Notes under the pieces: generated by a model | What the model was told of the DNA's origin: nothing | The model's database searches: none | What the model saw: the letters and a program-made list of their open reading frames with translations, nothing else | Assembly (NCBI RefSeq): GCF_012489685.1 | Contig: NC_080042.1 | Location: 11,670,150-11,734,149, forward strand | DNA from: Lotus japonicus | Taxonomy: Eukaryota; Streptophyta; Magnoliopsida; Fabales; Fabaceae | DNA length: 64,000 nucleotides | Direction: 5' to 3' | Translations under genes and position numbers: made by a program | Shown here: positions 33,513-44,064 of the stretch, one piece after another | Numbering within the stretch: the first letter of the stretch is position 1 | How the letters are laid out: each line of letters starts with the position of its first letter

Positions 33513-35186
33513 CTAATCTACCGCTATTTTCCCTATCCCTCCGCAGAGTAGTGGATATTTTACCGTGAGGTGGGTCGTTGATATCACCGCACAGAGGCGA
33601 TTCAGAGTGTTTCGTCCTATGATGACGTTATATGCTGCTACAACCTGTAAGACCAGATACCTTACCCTTAGGAGCTCAGCGTCCTCGCCCACTCCAAAGA
33701 TTGTGTCCAAATCCACATATGCGCGCACCCGAACCTGCTTTGCCGAAAAGCCTACCAATTTTCCTGTATATGGCATCAAATCCCTGTCTTTTAACCCCAA
33801 CTGTCCAAATGCATCTCCGTAGATGATATCTGCTGAGCTGCCTTGGTCCAACAGCACCCTCTGCACATTGAAACCATTGATTCTTACCATTACCACCAAC
33901 AGATCATCTGTATGGGCCTTGATTCCTTCAAAATTTGCTGACGATATTACTATATTTGGGTGTTGGCACCCAAATGGAGCTGGATATTCCTGTATCGATG
34001 CTACCACCCTTACTCGCTTCCGCCTCGCCGTCGATGTGCTGTCGCCCTCGTCAAAGCCCGCTGCGATTGTATTGGCCGTTTCGAATGACACCCCGCCTTT
34101 GTCATTGACAGCTTCCTCCGCTTCCTTTCCCCTCGTCATATTCATCTTCCCTTTACCTGCAATTGGCGCTCGCCTCCGACTATCACGTCGGTCCCCGTTT
34201 AATCCGTGACCTGTCACCCGTGGTTGTCTCGCCCTGATTAGCTGCCTAACTTGGCCCTTCATCACTGATAAATAGTCACTAGTGTTATGGCCTTCCAAGT
34301 TGTGATATTCACACCACTGGAACCGGCCCTTGACTCCGTGCAACGGATCGATTCCGCATTTGCCATCCTCGCCCGTTTCCGCAACTGTCGCTTCCTGGAA
34401 TGACTTTGCCAATTCCTCACTCGAGTGCCACCCCGGTCTCCGTCGCCGGCGAGAGTTAGTTGTCTGTCGAGGACGCTTACACTCTATGCTCTCTCTTCCC
34501 AAACATAGTAGCTTTCCCTTGAACTTCTTAATGAATTGGCTAACTTCCTTAACCTCTCGCACATTACTTGCCTCCTTATCCTGTATCCGTTTCCTCGCCA
34601 GGGACACCTTTGCCACCCTCGCGCGTTTCCTCTTATGTGCATCGTCCTCCTCTTCTAGGATGTAGTCTCTTGCTCGGGCGCGAACTTCCGTCATTGAGCG
34701 CGCTGGTTTCCTACTCAGCTCGCAGCTCAGCCTTCCTACCATCAAACCGCTTTTGAAAGCGCACACGCACGTCCGAGACTCTTATTCCTCGAACTTCGTG
34801 GACGCAACACTGTACCACTCCATGTACTCCTTCAATGTTTCCCGCTCCCTCTGCCGAATATCGAATAGATCTTCGATCGTTCCTGCAGAGAACTGGACAA
34901 GGAATTTGGACGAGAGGTCGCGAAACCTCGCTATGGATCCTTGAGGCAGAGTCATAAACCAAGCCATTGCCGCACCTCGAAATGTAAAGGGAAGCATACT
35001 GCACTTCACAGCGTTAGAAGTCGTGCTCACCGCCATCTTCTCATTGAACTGAAGCAAATGATCTTTTGGATCGGTTCGCTCATCGTACGTTTCCAGCACA
35101 AGGTTTCTCATGCCATCCGGTAGGGTCACCTCTCTTTTCGCTACTGAGAACGGCTCGACTTTCGCAGCAGCTGCAGCCTCCTTCAC
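33513..35186 (-). pseudogene. Tat-2 gag-protease
   Basis: One frame interrupted by a single stop (TAA at 34782-34784). The first part has the gag motifs LVLETYDERTDPKDHLLQF, SNAVKCSMLPFTFRGAA and DLSSKFLVQFS. It is followed by a basic region, a gag zinc-knuckle-like WCEYHNLEGHNTSDY segment and a second basic stretch. A protease with DQGSSADIIYGDAFGQLG and ALLGRxTLN-like NVIIGRNTLNRLCA follows and ends at 33513. The frame upstream of 34782 shows no ATG at its far end, so the start is uncertain. The protease matches that of Tat-1 closely in motif order, supporting the same lineage. Confidence 0.87.
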
Positions 35187-35517
35187 CTCTTCATTCCACT
35201 ACCTGAGGCGGTAATACTTCAATTCTTCCTGCAAACAATCTTTTTGCAGTCTCACGTCGCTAGCTTGTGACCGTCGCGCTTTTTAGCGGCGCAGTCTCCC
35301 TATCCTTTCGTAGCGCGGTGAGGATTCGTGCTTTTGCTCCATTTCCTCGCGATGCCCTTGGCGGTGTGGCCTCATCAAGATCTATCAGCGGATCGAGAAT
35401 CCAGACAAAGAATCGAGAACCGAAAATCCACAAGCCGAAAATAATGTCCTCCGAAAATCGAACTTCACTCAACCAGATCACAATCCACGTAGTTTGGGAA
35501 TCGAAATCTACCGATCT

Positions 35518-35534
35518 CCACAGACGGCGCCAAA
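35518..35534 (-). promoter_or_regulatory. Tat-2 primer-binding site
   Basis: Minus-strand TTTGGCGCCGTCTGTGG, the standard plant gypsy form, about 42 bp downstream of the 5' LTR end rather than next to it. Confidence 0.7.
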
Positions 35535-35576
35535 TGTTCGATCCATGAACATTGAGATGAGGTGTAGTACCTAGAG

Positions 35577-35854
35577 TGTAAGGAACGTGATGTGAGATTC
35601 CCAGAGAGAATGAGAGCGTAACCGCTTTAGAGAGAGAAAGTTACTGAATTTCAATCTTGTTATTTCTCAAATGAGCTAAGAGTCCTTTACAATTGGTATT
35701 CATCCCCTATTTATAGATATGGAGTTGGGCTTGGTGCCTTCAACCCTTCCTAATGGGTCGATTGAGCCTCTGGGATGAGGCCCAAGTCCCTGGTCCGGTC
35801 GTCGCCCTAAGCTGGCGGTCCTGGGCGAGGGACCCTGGGGTGTCGCCCAGTCCA
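35577..35854 (-). repeat. Tat-2 5' LTR
   Basis: 278-bp LTR flanked outside by CCCAC at 35855-35859. Unusually, about 42 bp separate its end from the primer site. Confidence 0.9.
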
Positions 35855-35859
35855 CCCAC

Positions 35860-36589
35860 TAAATAAAATTTTGAAATTTATTTTGGTGGTTTCTATCTCT
35901 TTTAACTTGAAAAACATTTAAGCTTTGATTATCTCTTTTCATTATTTAACTAAAAAGCTATAAAACTTATCTATTAAAACTTGATTTCTTGTGCTTTCCA
36001 ATCTTCATGGTCTTTCAGTCTTTTTCTTCTTTGCTAATGTGGTTGTCTTCATCAAAACCTAGCCAAGGTATAAGGAGAGGCTCTTCTTTACAATCTACCC
36101 CTTTTCTAAGTGTCTCTTGTTATTTCTTGTATGCATTTAATTTCGCCTATCTTGTATAACTCCCCTTTTCAATTGCAATTTAAGTCTTCGATACCCTAAA
36201 AACCATGAACATGACCCACCTTACTCCTCTTTTACATTATCAAAAAGAATAAAAAGTAGTAAAATACAAGGCAAAGCAATATAGGGAAAGACACATTATA
36301 ACAATTAACGTACCAAATGAAGAGATACAATAGCATACAATACTCTTCTTCACAATGCTAATTGAAAGTGACAATCTTTTTAGGTTTAATATAAATTTTG
36401 GTCCCTCACTTATCACGATTTGACAGTTTTGGTCATTCTTGGAATATATTAGCATACAACGTCCCTCACGTTTACTAATCGTTGCCATTCTACTTGTGCT
36501 TTGAACAACCGATCTTGATATAACAACGTTAGCATTTTGGTTTTCAAGAAAACCTACAAAAGACAATCGATGGCTCTTTCTAGGTACAC
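35860..36589. other. Unassigned AT-rich DNA
   Basis: About 730 bp. A segment reading TTTGGTCCCTCAC near 36392 and CGTCCCTCACG near 36460 resembles widespread legume repeats, but no element boundaries are visible. No supported gene. Confidence 0.4.
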
Positions 36590-37190
36590 AATTATCTTTG
36601 GCTCCTTTTAGATTAGTTCCTTTTTCAACCCACACATATTCTCCCTTCGGTACACCATATATTCTAATCTAACATGTATTAGGAGTATGACCTTGAAAGT
36701 TACAATAAAAGCAAGTAGGTTTCTTGTAAAATATTTTCTTCTTAGGAGCATAATAAGCATTTTGGTTATATGTCTTTCTAGGTTGAACATTATTATGTAC
36801 CTTTTTTTTTACCATTATTATATGTATTACTTGATTCTACAAAAAGTGTCTTCTTAACTTCACTAGATATACCACGGCTAGAATACCAAGTCCACTTCTA
36901 TCATTACCATACATTTAATTACTTAGTAAAACATCCAAATCATTTGTACCTTTTCCATAGTTGCTTATGACTTGATTTAATTAAACAATCTTTGATTTAA
37001 GCCTCAAGAGTTGTACATTTATCACAAGTTTAGCAATAATTTTGAGTACATACTTTGGATTTAAATTTATCTAACTCACCTTGCGTGCTTTTAGATTTAC
37101 TTTCTAAAGATGTAATGATATTCTTTTGTTTAGCACATAATATAGAGTCTTAAGAATTCATCCTGGAATTCATCAAACTCATCTTGTAAT
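36590..37190 (-). pseudogene. Decayed copia gag fragment with zinc knuckle
   Basis: Minus-strand frames with stops carry a copia-type gag C-terminus. A coiled segment (IITSLESKSKSTQGELDKFKSK) and TCDKCTTLE come first, then RKTYNQNAYYAPKKKIF and the zinc-knuckle motif PTCFYCNFQGHTPNTC. The trailing GVPKGEYVWVEKGTN resembles the end-of-gag segment of SIRE-like copia elements. The frame is broken by several stops and frameshifts. It may belong to the minus-strand SIRE fragments further right, or to another copia element. Confidence 0.6.
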
Positions 37191-37204
37191 TCATCATAAG
37201 AAGG

Positions 37205-37905
37205 TGTGGACATTTAGACTTAAGCTTAATCTTGCCCAGGCTCCATAAAAATCATGGCTCCGCCACTGGTTGTGCAATCGAAACTCGAAGTAGAGTCGCC
37301 GCCTAATGTTGCCAATGAGTTTAATCGAAATGAGATTGTGCGTGATCCAAGTCGTAGGAAACAAATTAATGAGTATGCTCAAATTAACACAAGATCACAC
37401 AACCAAAACAACTCTCAGCAGAACACAAAGGCATAAAGCTGCTGAGATAACAAAGAGTATGAACTCAGTATAAACCCTAATCACACACACGAAGCACGCC
37501 TAGCAATTAGGTCTTGGGTCTTCATAAGTAGTAGTCTTTCAGGCCTTGTCTTCGATGAGCTTGAAAGTACAAAGAGTCCATACACAAATAAGGAAGTTTG
37601 TTTCACTAAAACCAGCAACAAATCTGCATAATATCTTCAAATCGAGTTTTAAGTTGCAGATAAAAACTTCCACAAATAACTTCAAATCAAATCCTCTTGA
37701 ACCGGATTTGATTACACTTGATATATATCTTGACGACGCATAAAAGCTTCTTGAATAAACCCTAACTTGGTTAACACGTAAACAATCCAAAACTTCATAG
37801 TTAAATCAGCCAAGTACACAGTATGTTCCCAAGGACAAATGTCACAACAAGATGTTACAACATTTTGTCTCACATCTTGGCACACATAAAACATTAGCTA
37901 AAATG
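37205..37905 (-). repeat. Probable copia LTR fragment
   Basis: A T-rich minus-strand segment downstream of the 37842-38327 ORF. It includes GACAAAATGTTGTAACATCTTG, TCCGGTTCAAGAGGATTTGAT and GTTTGTTGTGTTCTGCTG-like stretches that look like copia LTR sequence. It would be the 3' LTR of the minus-strand SIRE. A hAT-like end (CAGTGGCGGAGCC on the minus strand at about 37264-37252) is nearby. Boundaries are not defined. Confidence 0.3.
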
Positions 37906-38327
37906 TAGATAACTATAAAAAAGGAATAACAATCTCTAACCCCATCAGCATTCAATTCCTCCCCAGAATTTTCAGGAATGGGGGTTTCTTGAGGGACAGA
38001 TGCCTCGACATCGGGCACAACATCATGATCGGAAACCACTGGAGAGTCTTCTTCATTGATACTTGCAGCAACCTTATGGATGGCTTCATCTTCATCGGAG
38101 GCGACATCATCTAGATAAACATGCGAGGAGGCATCTTGATGTAGCTGAGACTTGTACAGCTTCCTTGCCGGTGTTCTTGCTTTTTTCTTCGATTGAGATA
38201 TGGATCTCGGAAGATTGGAAGAAGTTGATTGCGATGATCCACTCTTTAGTCCAATACATTTGACACCGTACTTGTTCTTGATAGCCTTGACATCTACAAA
38301 GTCAATATTTCCTGATGCTTGAGACAT
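37842..38327 (-). CDS. ORF downstream of SIRE pol, env-like position, unknown function
   Basis: Starts at ATG 38327 (MSQASGNIDFVDVKAIKNKYGVK). It has a basic stretch (SQSKKKARTPARKLYKSQL) and then a long acidic, Ser/Glu-rich part (DDVASDEDEAIHKVAASINEE). It lies about 250 bp after the end of the copia RNase H, where SIRE-type elements carry their extra env-like ORF. No membrane segment is visible before the open frame runs into LTR-like sequence. The acidic frame ends near ELNADG, where a GGGTTAG donor-like site could start an intron. The match to the env-like family is by position only. Confidence 0.4.
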   Translation of the reverse strand: MSQASGNIDFVDVKAIKNKYGVKCIGLKSGSSQSTSSNLPRSISQSKKKARTPARKLYKSQLHQDASSHVYLDDVASDEDEAIHKVAASINEEDSPVVSDHDVVPDVEASVPQETPIPENSGEELNADGVRDCYSFFIVIYILANVLCVPRCETKCCNILL

Positions 38328-38576
38328 GTTGAGAAGAACAAAAAGTGAACAAGAAAATTTGAGAGTGATTGACAAAGAAGTAATGATTTCAGAAAACAGA
38401 AACACAAGCGATTGAGAGGTGATGGCGATTTTCCCATTAGAGATAGTTATAGGGCAGTTGATTGATGATGCAATAGTCTCTTTGTTGATGTCAAAACGAC
38501 AGTTAATGATGTTCAATTGAAAACTAGCTGTTAACAACCTGTCATGTGTTAATTGCTACAACTCCTCAAATAAGAA

Positions 38577-38722
38577 AATCCCTAGACTTCCTCTTAATTT
38601 GTCAAATGTGCTCGCATAAAGGGGTTCGGTAAAAATATCAGCCAATTGTTTATCAGTTGTAACATGATCCAAAATGACAAACTTACCCTCTATCAAATCC
38701 CTAATAAAATGGTGCCTTATAT
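38577..38722 (-). pseudogene. SIRE (minus) RNase H C-terminus
   Basis: Minus strand reads IRHHFIRDLIEGKFVILDHVTTDKQLADIFTEPL and then DKLRGSLGIFL before a stop, the typical end of copia pol. At 38722 it is cut by the Tekay 5' LTR. Only about the last 50 residues remain here; RT and most of RNase H are missing from the window. Confidence 0.82.
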
Positions 38723-40588
38723 TGTAAGACCCTACTTTGAGGAATAAAATTATTTATTTTAGAATAAATGATAGAATGTGACTTGCTTGTGAATTGTGAA
38801 TTTTCCTTGATGCATTGGAGTGTATAGTATGATTAATATTGAAATGATAATACTCGGGGGTTAGGAAATAATTATGTGTAAGGTCAAGGACTCCAAGATA
38901 AGTGATTTTGGGTTGCTTGAGGGCCAAGAAGGAGGGCCATACTCGAGTATGTGAAGAGGAGAGGAAGGAAGACTTGTTTTTGACTAGGAATGCATGAGTT
39001 AAGGGGAATATTGAGGGATTATTACTCATATTCATGGCTGATCAGTTTTGTTCAAGGGAATAAAGGAGAATAATGAGCCATAAATGCATTGTCTCCATTC
39101 AAATTAGTGAAATTTGTGGATGTCCTTGCATGACCTAGTGTGGCCGCGGGTATAGGGGTAAAAAAGGGAGAGTTTTCAACCTTTTGAGAGACAAAAAGGA
39201 GCTGAGTGAGAAACCCAAACACATACCCACCCTCATTTTCCACACACATTCAGAAGAAAAAAAAGAAAGAAAGAAAGAGTAAGAGAGTGAGAGAGAGCGG
39301 CGACTAGAGGAGAGAAAGAAGAAGAAGAAGGAGTGAAAGCAAGAGAGATCAAGAGAGAAAGGAGAAGATCAAGTCAAGGCTGAAGGTGCAGCAAGGAGAG
39401 GACTTATCCCTTCATCTATTCCATCACCATTCTTTCATCCTTTCATTCCCAAAAGCTAGGTAAGGGTGGATCTAGTGGGCAGAGTCTAGGATCAAAATGA
39501 TGAGGGTTTGCATGATTTACATGGTTATTGTCTGAATTTCATGATGATGATGTTGTATGTGGGTTGGGGCTGATCTTATGCTTTAAGAACTTGATATGTG
39601 CTGCCTTAAACATGATCAAAAGTTGATGCCATGATCACTTGCCATTGATGCCAGACTTGACAATTTTGCCATGATTTTGCCTAGAACGAATTATGTGATG
39701 TATCATATGCTTAAGGATGATTATGTTGACGATTAACATGATGAGTTTGCTGCTGTATGTTGGCCTAGAGAATGGCCAAAATTTTTTAATAAAAAAAAAG
39801 AGAACCCTAGAGCATGGGTGCTCTCGGCTACACCCAAAACAAGGGTTTTGGTGGATTTATCTTTAGTCTTTTGGTGCTATTGATTATTTCTGATTGCTAC
39901 TAGAATTTTTACCAAATTTGTGATGCTTGTATGATGATATGCTCAATATGTTAATGCTTATCAAATGACCCCATGTCATATGTATGAATTCCCTGATTAT
40001 TCACTAGATTTTGACTAGATTTTCATATGATTTAGCATGAAAAATGATGCATGTTCAGTTCTGGATTTTTGTGAGAATATGCTTGATATTTTTGGCTGGA
40101 CATTGGCTTGTGATGTTGGAATGGAAGAAAGGAAGAGTTTTGAAAACCCTTGAGCCCTTTAGGGTTCGGCCGAGCCACTTTCGTGGTTGTCGGCGAGTTT
40201 TCTTTCTTTCGATTCATGCACAAGTATATGTGATAGCTTGATTGATGAGTTTTCCATGATATAAGTACTGGTATGCATGCGAATATGATTATGTGTTTTG
40301 GTATAGCTTATATGCTGCCTGATTTGGATATTGCCAAGAGGTCGCTCATGCAGCTGTAATTCCTTTTGGTGCTGTGATTATTTCTGTCGTTTATGTTTCA
40401 GTATTCGATGATATAAGTTCTAAGACTCTAAGTTGAATTATTAGAGCCTTGAACAAAAAGAAATGAGAACTTAATCGCTTGCAAGTAGAACGTGATGAAA
40501 TTGGAACATAGATTTAGTGATGACTATGGACCATGAGAACGATGGTGCCGTTAGAGATAAACAGTTGCTTGCACGCGAGGGTGTTTGT

Positions 40589-40705
40589 GGGTTGTACTGT
40601 GTGTCCCCACGTGATGAGGTTGACTGCAGTCCCTCGAGATTATGGGTTGTACTGTGTGTCCCCTTGTGACTTGGTTTGTACTGAGTGTCCCCTTGTGATT
40701 GTTCA
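40589..40705 (+). repeat. Short tandem-like repeat in the Tekay LTR
   Basis: Three copies of a unit like GGGTTGTACTGTGTGTCCCC with spacers, at about 40589, 40644 and 40672. The last unit is less exact. Confidence 0.6.
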
Positions 40706-40918
40706 TCTGCGGATGATCATGATTTGGCCATGGTGTTGAGGTGGTTGTGTGGATGGTTAGGACGTTAGTCTAACTGAACTTAGGTGACTAACTGAGATGA
40801 GACTTAAATATTTTCCATCTAAATCTTATTATTTATGTGATATATGATCTTGCTATATGTGAACATGAGATTTGACCCTTGCAATGTTTGCTATGTGTTT
40901 ATTTGGGGGGGGGGGTAG

Positions 40919-41337
40919 ATGGCGCTGACCCAGACTATGGTTTATGCCCACTCCTGGGTGATAAGACTGAATGATCAAGATGGCGATCGATTTTGGACGG
41001 TCGACGCGTCCGGAGTTCGCAAGATTTACGTCGGCGACGTGGCACTTACAGACGAGACAAGCAAGGCAACATTGTGGAGGAGCAGTTGATACGCGGAGGG
41101 ATAATTGAGATGCCCTATCTACCGGCAAGGTTCCACTGTCCGAAGGATGAAGAGTCTAGGGTTTCAACGGGGGAGACAGATCCTTCTGAGGAGACGACTG
41201 CGGAGTCTCGAGCGCATGAGGTACCAGCCTGGTGGGGGCGTATTGGTGACTTTCCAGCCCCGCCTCTAGACTCACTTCCAGATCTGGATGCCGGTTCTCC
41301 GTCAAAGAAAAGACAATGTGGGTGGCTCGAGGAGTGA
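40919..41337 (+). pseudogene. LTR-encoded ORF in Tekay LTR (frameshifted)
   Basis: From ATG 40919 the first frame reads MALTQTMVYAHSWVIRL, then NDQDGDRFWTVDASGVRKIY and VGDVALTDE before stopping. From about 41060 the second frame continues with DKQGNIVEEQLIRGG, PYLPARFHC and an acidic Ser/Glu/Thr-rich tail to 41337. Together they line up with the frames in two independent LTRs on the minus strand (56653-57189 and 61304-61624). Shared landmarks are W-x-VD, Y-x-G, G-x-(L/I)-x-x-x-(V/L)-x-R-x and LP-x-x-(V/F)-(H/R)-C. A one-base shift separates the two frames here. No known domain is recognised. Confidence 0.55.
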
Positions 41338-41681
41338 TTGATGTTTGTCTTGTTGGGGGTAGAGTGACACGTAGTTCTGAACTATCCTTTATTTGCTTCA
41401 TTTCCAGAGATTATGGTTGTATTTTTGTTTAGGGCTTTAGCCCGAGGTTTCAACTCTTGTACTGTTGGATTATTTATTGCTTTTGATTAAAGAGTTGCTT
41501 TATTCAGAAATGTATGATTTATTTATTCCACAAGTTTAAAAACGTAAAGTTTTCAAGAGTTTCACAATAATTGAAACTTTGTCATTAATGCAAGATTAAT
41601 AAGTGAATCGACGAAAACTCTTTACGAAAATACATGTGATTGGTTACTGTGTGACACTCGAGAAATCGGGGCGTTACATTG

Positions 41682-41693
41682 TGGTATCAAAGC
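41682..41693 (+). promoter_or_regulatory. Tekay primer-binding site
   Basis: TGGTATCAAAGC three bases after the LTR end, complementary to the 3' end of initiator tRNA-Met as in chromoviruses. Confidence 0.75.
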
Positions 41694-41952
41694 TCCGGTT
41701 GAGAAACCAGAGCATTAGGGTTTTGGGCACACGAGTTGAACTCGTTGTTGTTTGTTTTTGATGAGTTCTAGGTTACCGCGGTGAGATTGGGTAGACTTGT
41801 TTGCTAAGATGTTTGCTTGGCTGTGAGATTGTCTGAAATTAGTATCATTGTCGTGATACTTGAGATTAATTATTTATTGTATATTTAGTTATTCCTTTTA
41901 AATGGGGGCACTGACATTGGGTTGTGGTTCTATTTCTAAGTAGGATTTCATC

Positions 41953-42700
41953 ATGCCACCGAGACAGGACCCAACCAATGCTCAGCTTGCTCAAGCAATG
42001 GCATAGCTGGCTTAGGTAATGACCCAGCAGGCTGCCACTACTGCTGCCCAAGCCACGACACATCTTCAGCGGGAAGCTGAAGAGAATACAAGAAGGGTTG
42101 AAGAGGATGCCAGAAGGGCACAAAGAGCTGAGAGGGAGCTGGCACAGGACCAGATCCGCATGAAGAGCGATTTCAATCGTCATGGACCACCTAGGTACCA
42201 TGGCGAGGTTGAACTGGAGAAAGCAGATTTATGGATCCAGAAGATTGAGAAGATATTTGAGACTCTCCGCACTCGTGGTGCTGAAAAAGTGAATCTCGCC
42301 GCCTTTATGCTGAAAGGTGATGCCGAGTATTAGTGGAGGAGCGCTAAGCAGCTGATGACTGCCAACAATGAGGCTATCACCTGGGAGTCTTTCGAAAAGG
42401 CTTTCATGGATAAGTATTTCCCTGAGACTGCTCGGGAAGAGATGGAGAACCAATTCATCAGGTTGAGACAGGGGACAATGATTGTAGGGGAATATGCTGC
42501 CAAGTTGGAGGCTTTGTCTAAGCATTTCCGTTTCTTCCAGACGCAAGTGGATGAGGGTTACCTCTGCAACAGGTTCTTGAGGGGTCTGAAGAATGAGATT
42601 GAGAAAGTTGTCAGGCCGCTTGGGATCAGGGTTTATCAGTAGGTAGTTGAGAAAGCCCAGGAAGTGGAAGCAATGGAGAACAGACAGAAAGGCTGACCTG
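41953..42700 (+). pseudogene. Tekay gag
   Basis: From ATG 41953 (MPPRQDPTN). The frame holds the gag region with GPPRYHGEVELEKADLWI, TWESFEKAFMDKYFP and FIRLRQGTMIVGEYAAKLEAL. It is stopped by TAG at 42004, 42013, 42331 and 42640, all in otherwise alignable sequence. A frameshift near 42690 leads to the zinc-knuckle part. It would form the capsid. Confidence 0.85.
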
Positions 42701-43548
42701 ATAATGGGGGACCAGTCCGCTCAGGACAGAGTCAACCAGAAAGGTACAGTGGTCAGAGAGGAGGTTGTTTGCTTCAAATGCAACCAGAAAGAGCACTACG
42801 CGAATGAATGTGGTAAGGAGATCGTTTGTTGGAAGTGTCAGAAACCAGGGCACGTTGAGAGGGATTGCCCCAATACCGTAAAGGGCGAGCCGGTGCTGAA
42901 CACTGCTAGAGGAAGGCGACCTTCTGCTCCAGGTCGGGTGTTTGCAATTTCTGGCGAACAAGCTGCAGTGACAGATGATCTTAACCAGGGTACGTGTGTT
43001 ATCGCTGGAACTTCATTAATGGTGTTATTTGATTCTGGTGCTACGCACTCATTCATTGCTGAGGAGTGTGTGAAGAAATTAGGATTGCTTACTGTTGACT
43101 TACCGTTCGATTTGGTGGTGACGACCCCTGCCGCCGATCGATTAGTTACGCGCACAGCATGCTTGCAGTGTCCGTTGATCTACGAGGATCAGAAGGTCTT
43201 TGCGAACCTCGTCTGCTTAGGGCTCAAGGAGCTCGATGTGATTCTGGGGATGGATTCGTTGACACAGTATCACGTTCTCTTGGACTGTGCTAACAAGGCC
43301 GTTGTTTTTCCAGATTCAGGCGTTACGGATTACTTGAATTCGTACACCTTGGGAAAGAGTTCACCAGCCTTCGTGAATTCTGTTGTAGCGGAAGCGAAGA
43401 ACGACGGCGATGTACGCAACATTATGGTGGTACAAGACTTTGTGGATGTATTTCCAGAAGATGTGCCCGGATTACCGCCAGTAAGAGAAACAGAGTTCTC
43501 TATTGATATCATGCCCGACACGGGACCAATATCAAGGCGCCTTATCGG
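42701..43548 (+). pseudogene. Tekay nucleocapsid zinc knuckles and protease
   Basis: Zinc-knuckle motifs CFKCNQKEHYANEC and CWKCQKPGHVERDCP are followed by the protease, with VLFDSGATHSFIAEECV as active site. GMDSLTQYHVLLDC comes next, then the start of RT (FVDVFPEDVPGLPP). The frame continues to about 43530, where a one-base shift moves the RT to a different frame. Confidence 0.87.
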
Positions 43549-44064
43549 ATGGCACCGGCAGAGTTGGCGGAATTAGCAAAGCAGTTGGAGAATCTCTCTT
43601 CCAAGGGATTTATCCGACCAAATGTGTCGCCTTGGGGTGCACCAGTGTTGTTGGTGAAGAAGAAGGATGGGAGGTCCAGACTTTGTGTAGACTATCGACA
43701 ACTCAACAAGGTGACAGTGAAGAATCGTTATCCGATGCCTAGGATAGACAGCTTGATGGATCAACTTCAGGGTGTTGTTGTTTTCTCGAAGATAGATTTG
43801 AAGTCCGGATATCACCAGATCAGTGTCAAGGAGGCTAATATCCAAAAAACTGCATTCAGAACTCGATACGAGCATTATGAGCACCTTGTGATGCCGTTCG
43901 GAGTTACCAATGCACCTGCTGTATTCATGGATTATATGAACCGTGTGTTCAGACTATTCTTGGACAAGTTCGTGGTGGTGTTCATTGACAACATTCTGAT
44001 TTACTCGAAGAGAAAAGAGGAACACGAAGAGCATTTACGTCAAGTGCTGGGGGTATTGCGGTAG
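43549..44064 (+). pseudogene. Tekay reverse transcriptase
   Basis: Gypsy RT motifs in order: [62 protein letters not shown], then [11 protein letters not shown] and [10 protein letters not shown]. The catalytic box is FIDN instead of the usual FIDD, so the second catalytic Asp is lost. A TAG at 44062 ends the frame. Confidence 0.88.

Larger units (their letters stand above)
23800..35854 (-). mobile_element. Ty3/gypsy retrotransposon, Tat lineage, pol-deleted (element Tat-2)
   Basis: A 12.05-kb element whose 278-bp LTRs (23800-24077 and 35577-35854) are bounded by the duplication CCCAC (23795-23799 and 35855-35859). Minus-strand order is primer site, gag, protease, then only a stub of RT and what may be the end of integrase, so the central pol is gone. 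On the plus strand, between that point and the 3' LTR, are a large spliced antisense gene and a second short antisense ORF. A complete coding-free LTR element (25972-30163) is inserted in the antisense gene. Without the nested element Tat-2 would be about 7.86 kb. It cannot move on its own. Confidence 0.9.
38723..41678 (+). repeat. Tekay 5' LTR (2,956 bp)
   Basis: Contains a GA-rich tract at 39250-39370, three copies of a G(G)GTTGTACTGTGTGTCCCC-type unit (about 40589, 40644, 40672), a G run at 40905-40915 and the LTR-encoded ORF described separately. Compared with 46354-48189 it shows scattered substitutions and small indels, so the insertion is older than the coding-free copies. Confidence 0.9.

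Noticed and set aside
34330..34756. Plus-strand frames opposite Tat-2 gag
   Set aside because: Shadows of the long gag-protease frame; no independent support.
37250..37270. hAT Tip100-like end (CAGTGGCGGAGCC on minus)
   Set aside because: Only one end is visible; no partner end or target duplication was found, so it is not listed as an element.
40905..40915. G run as a possible quadruplex or frame-setting site
   Set aside because: A single G homopolymer next to the LTR-encoded ORF start could be a slippage or assembly artefact; nothing else supports a function.
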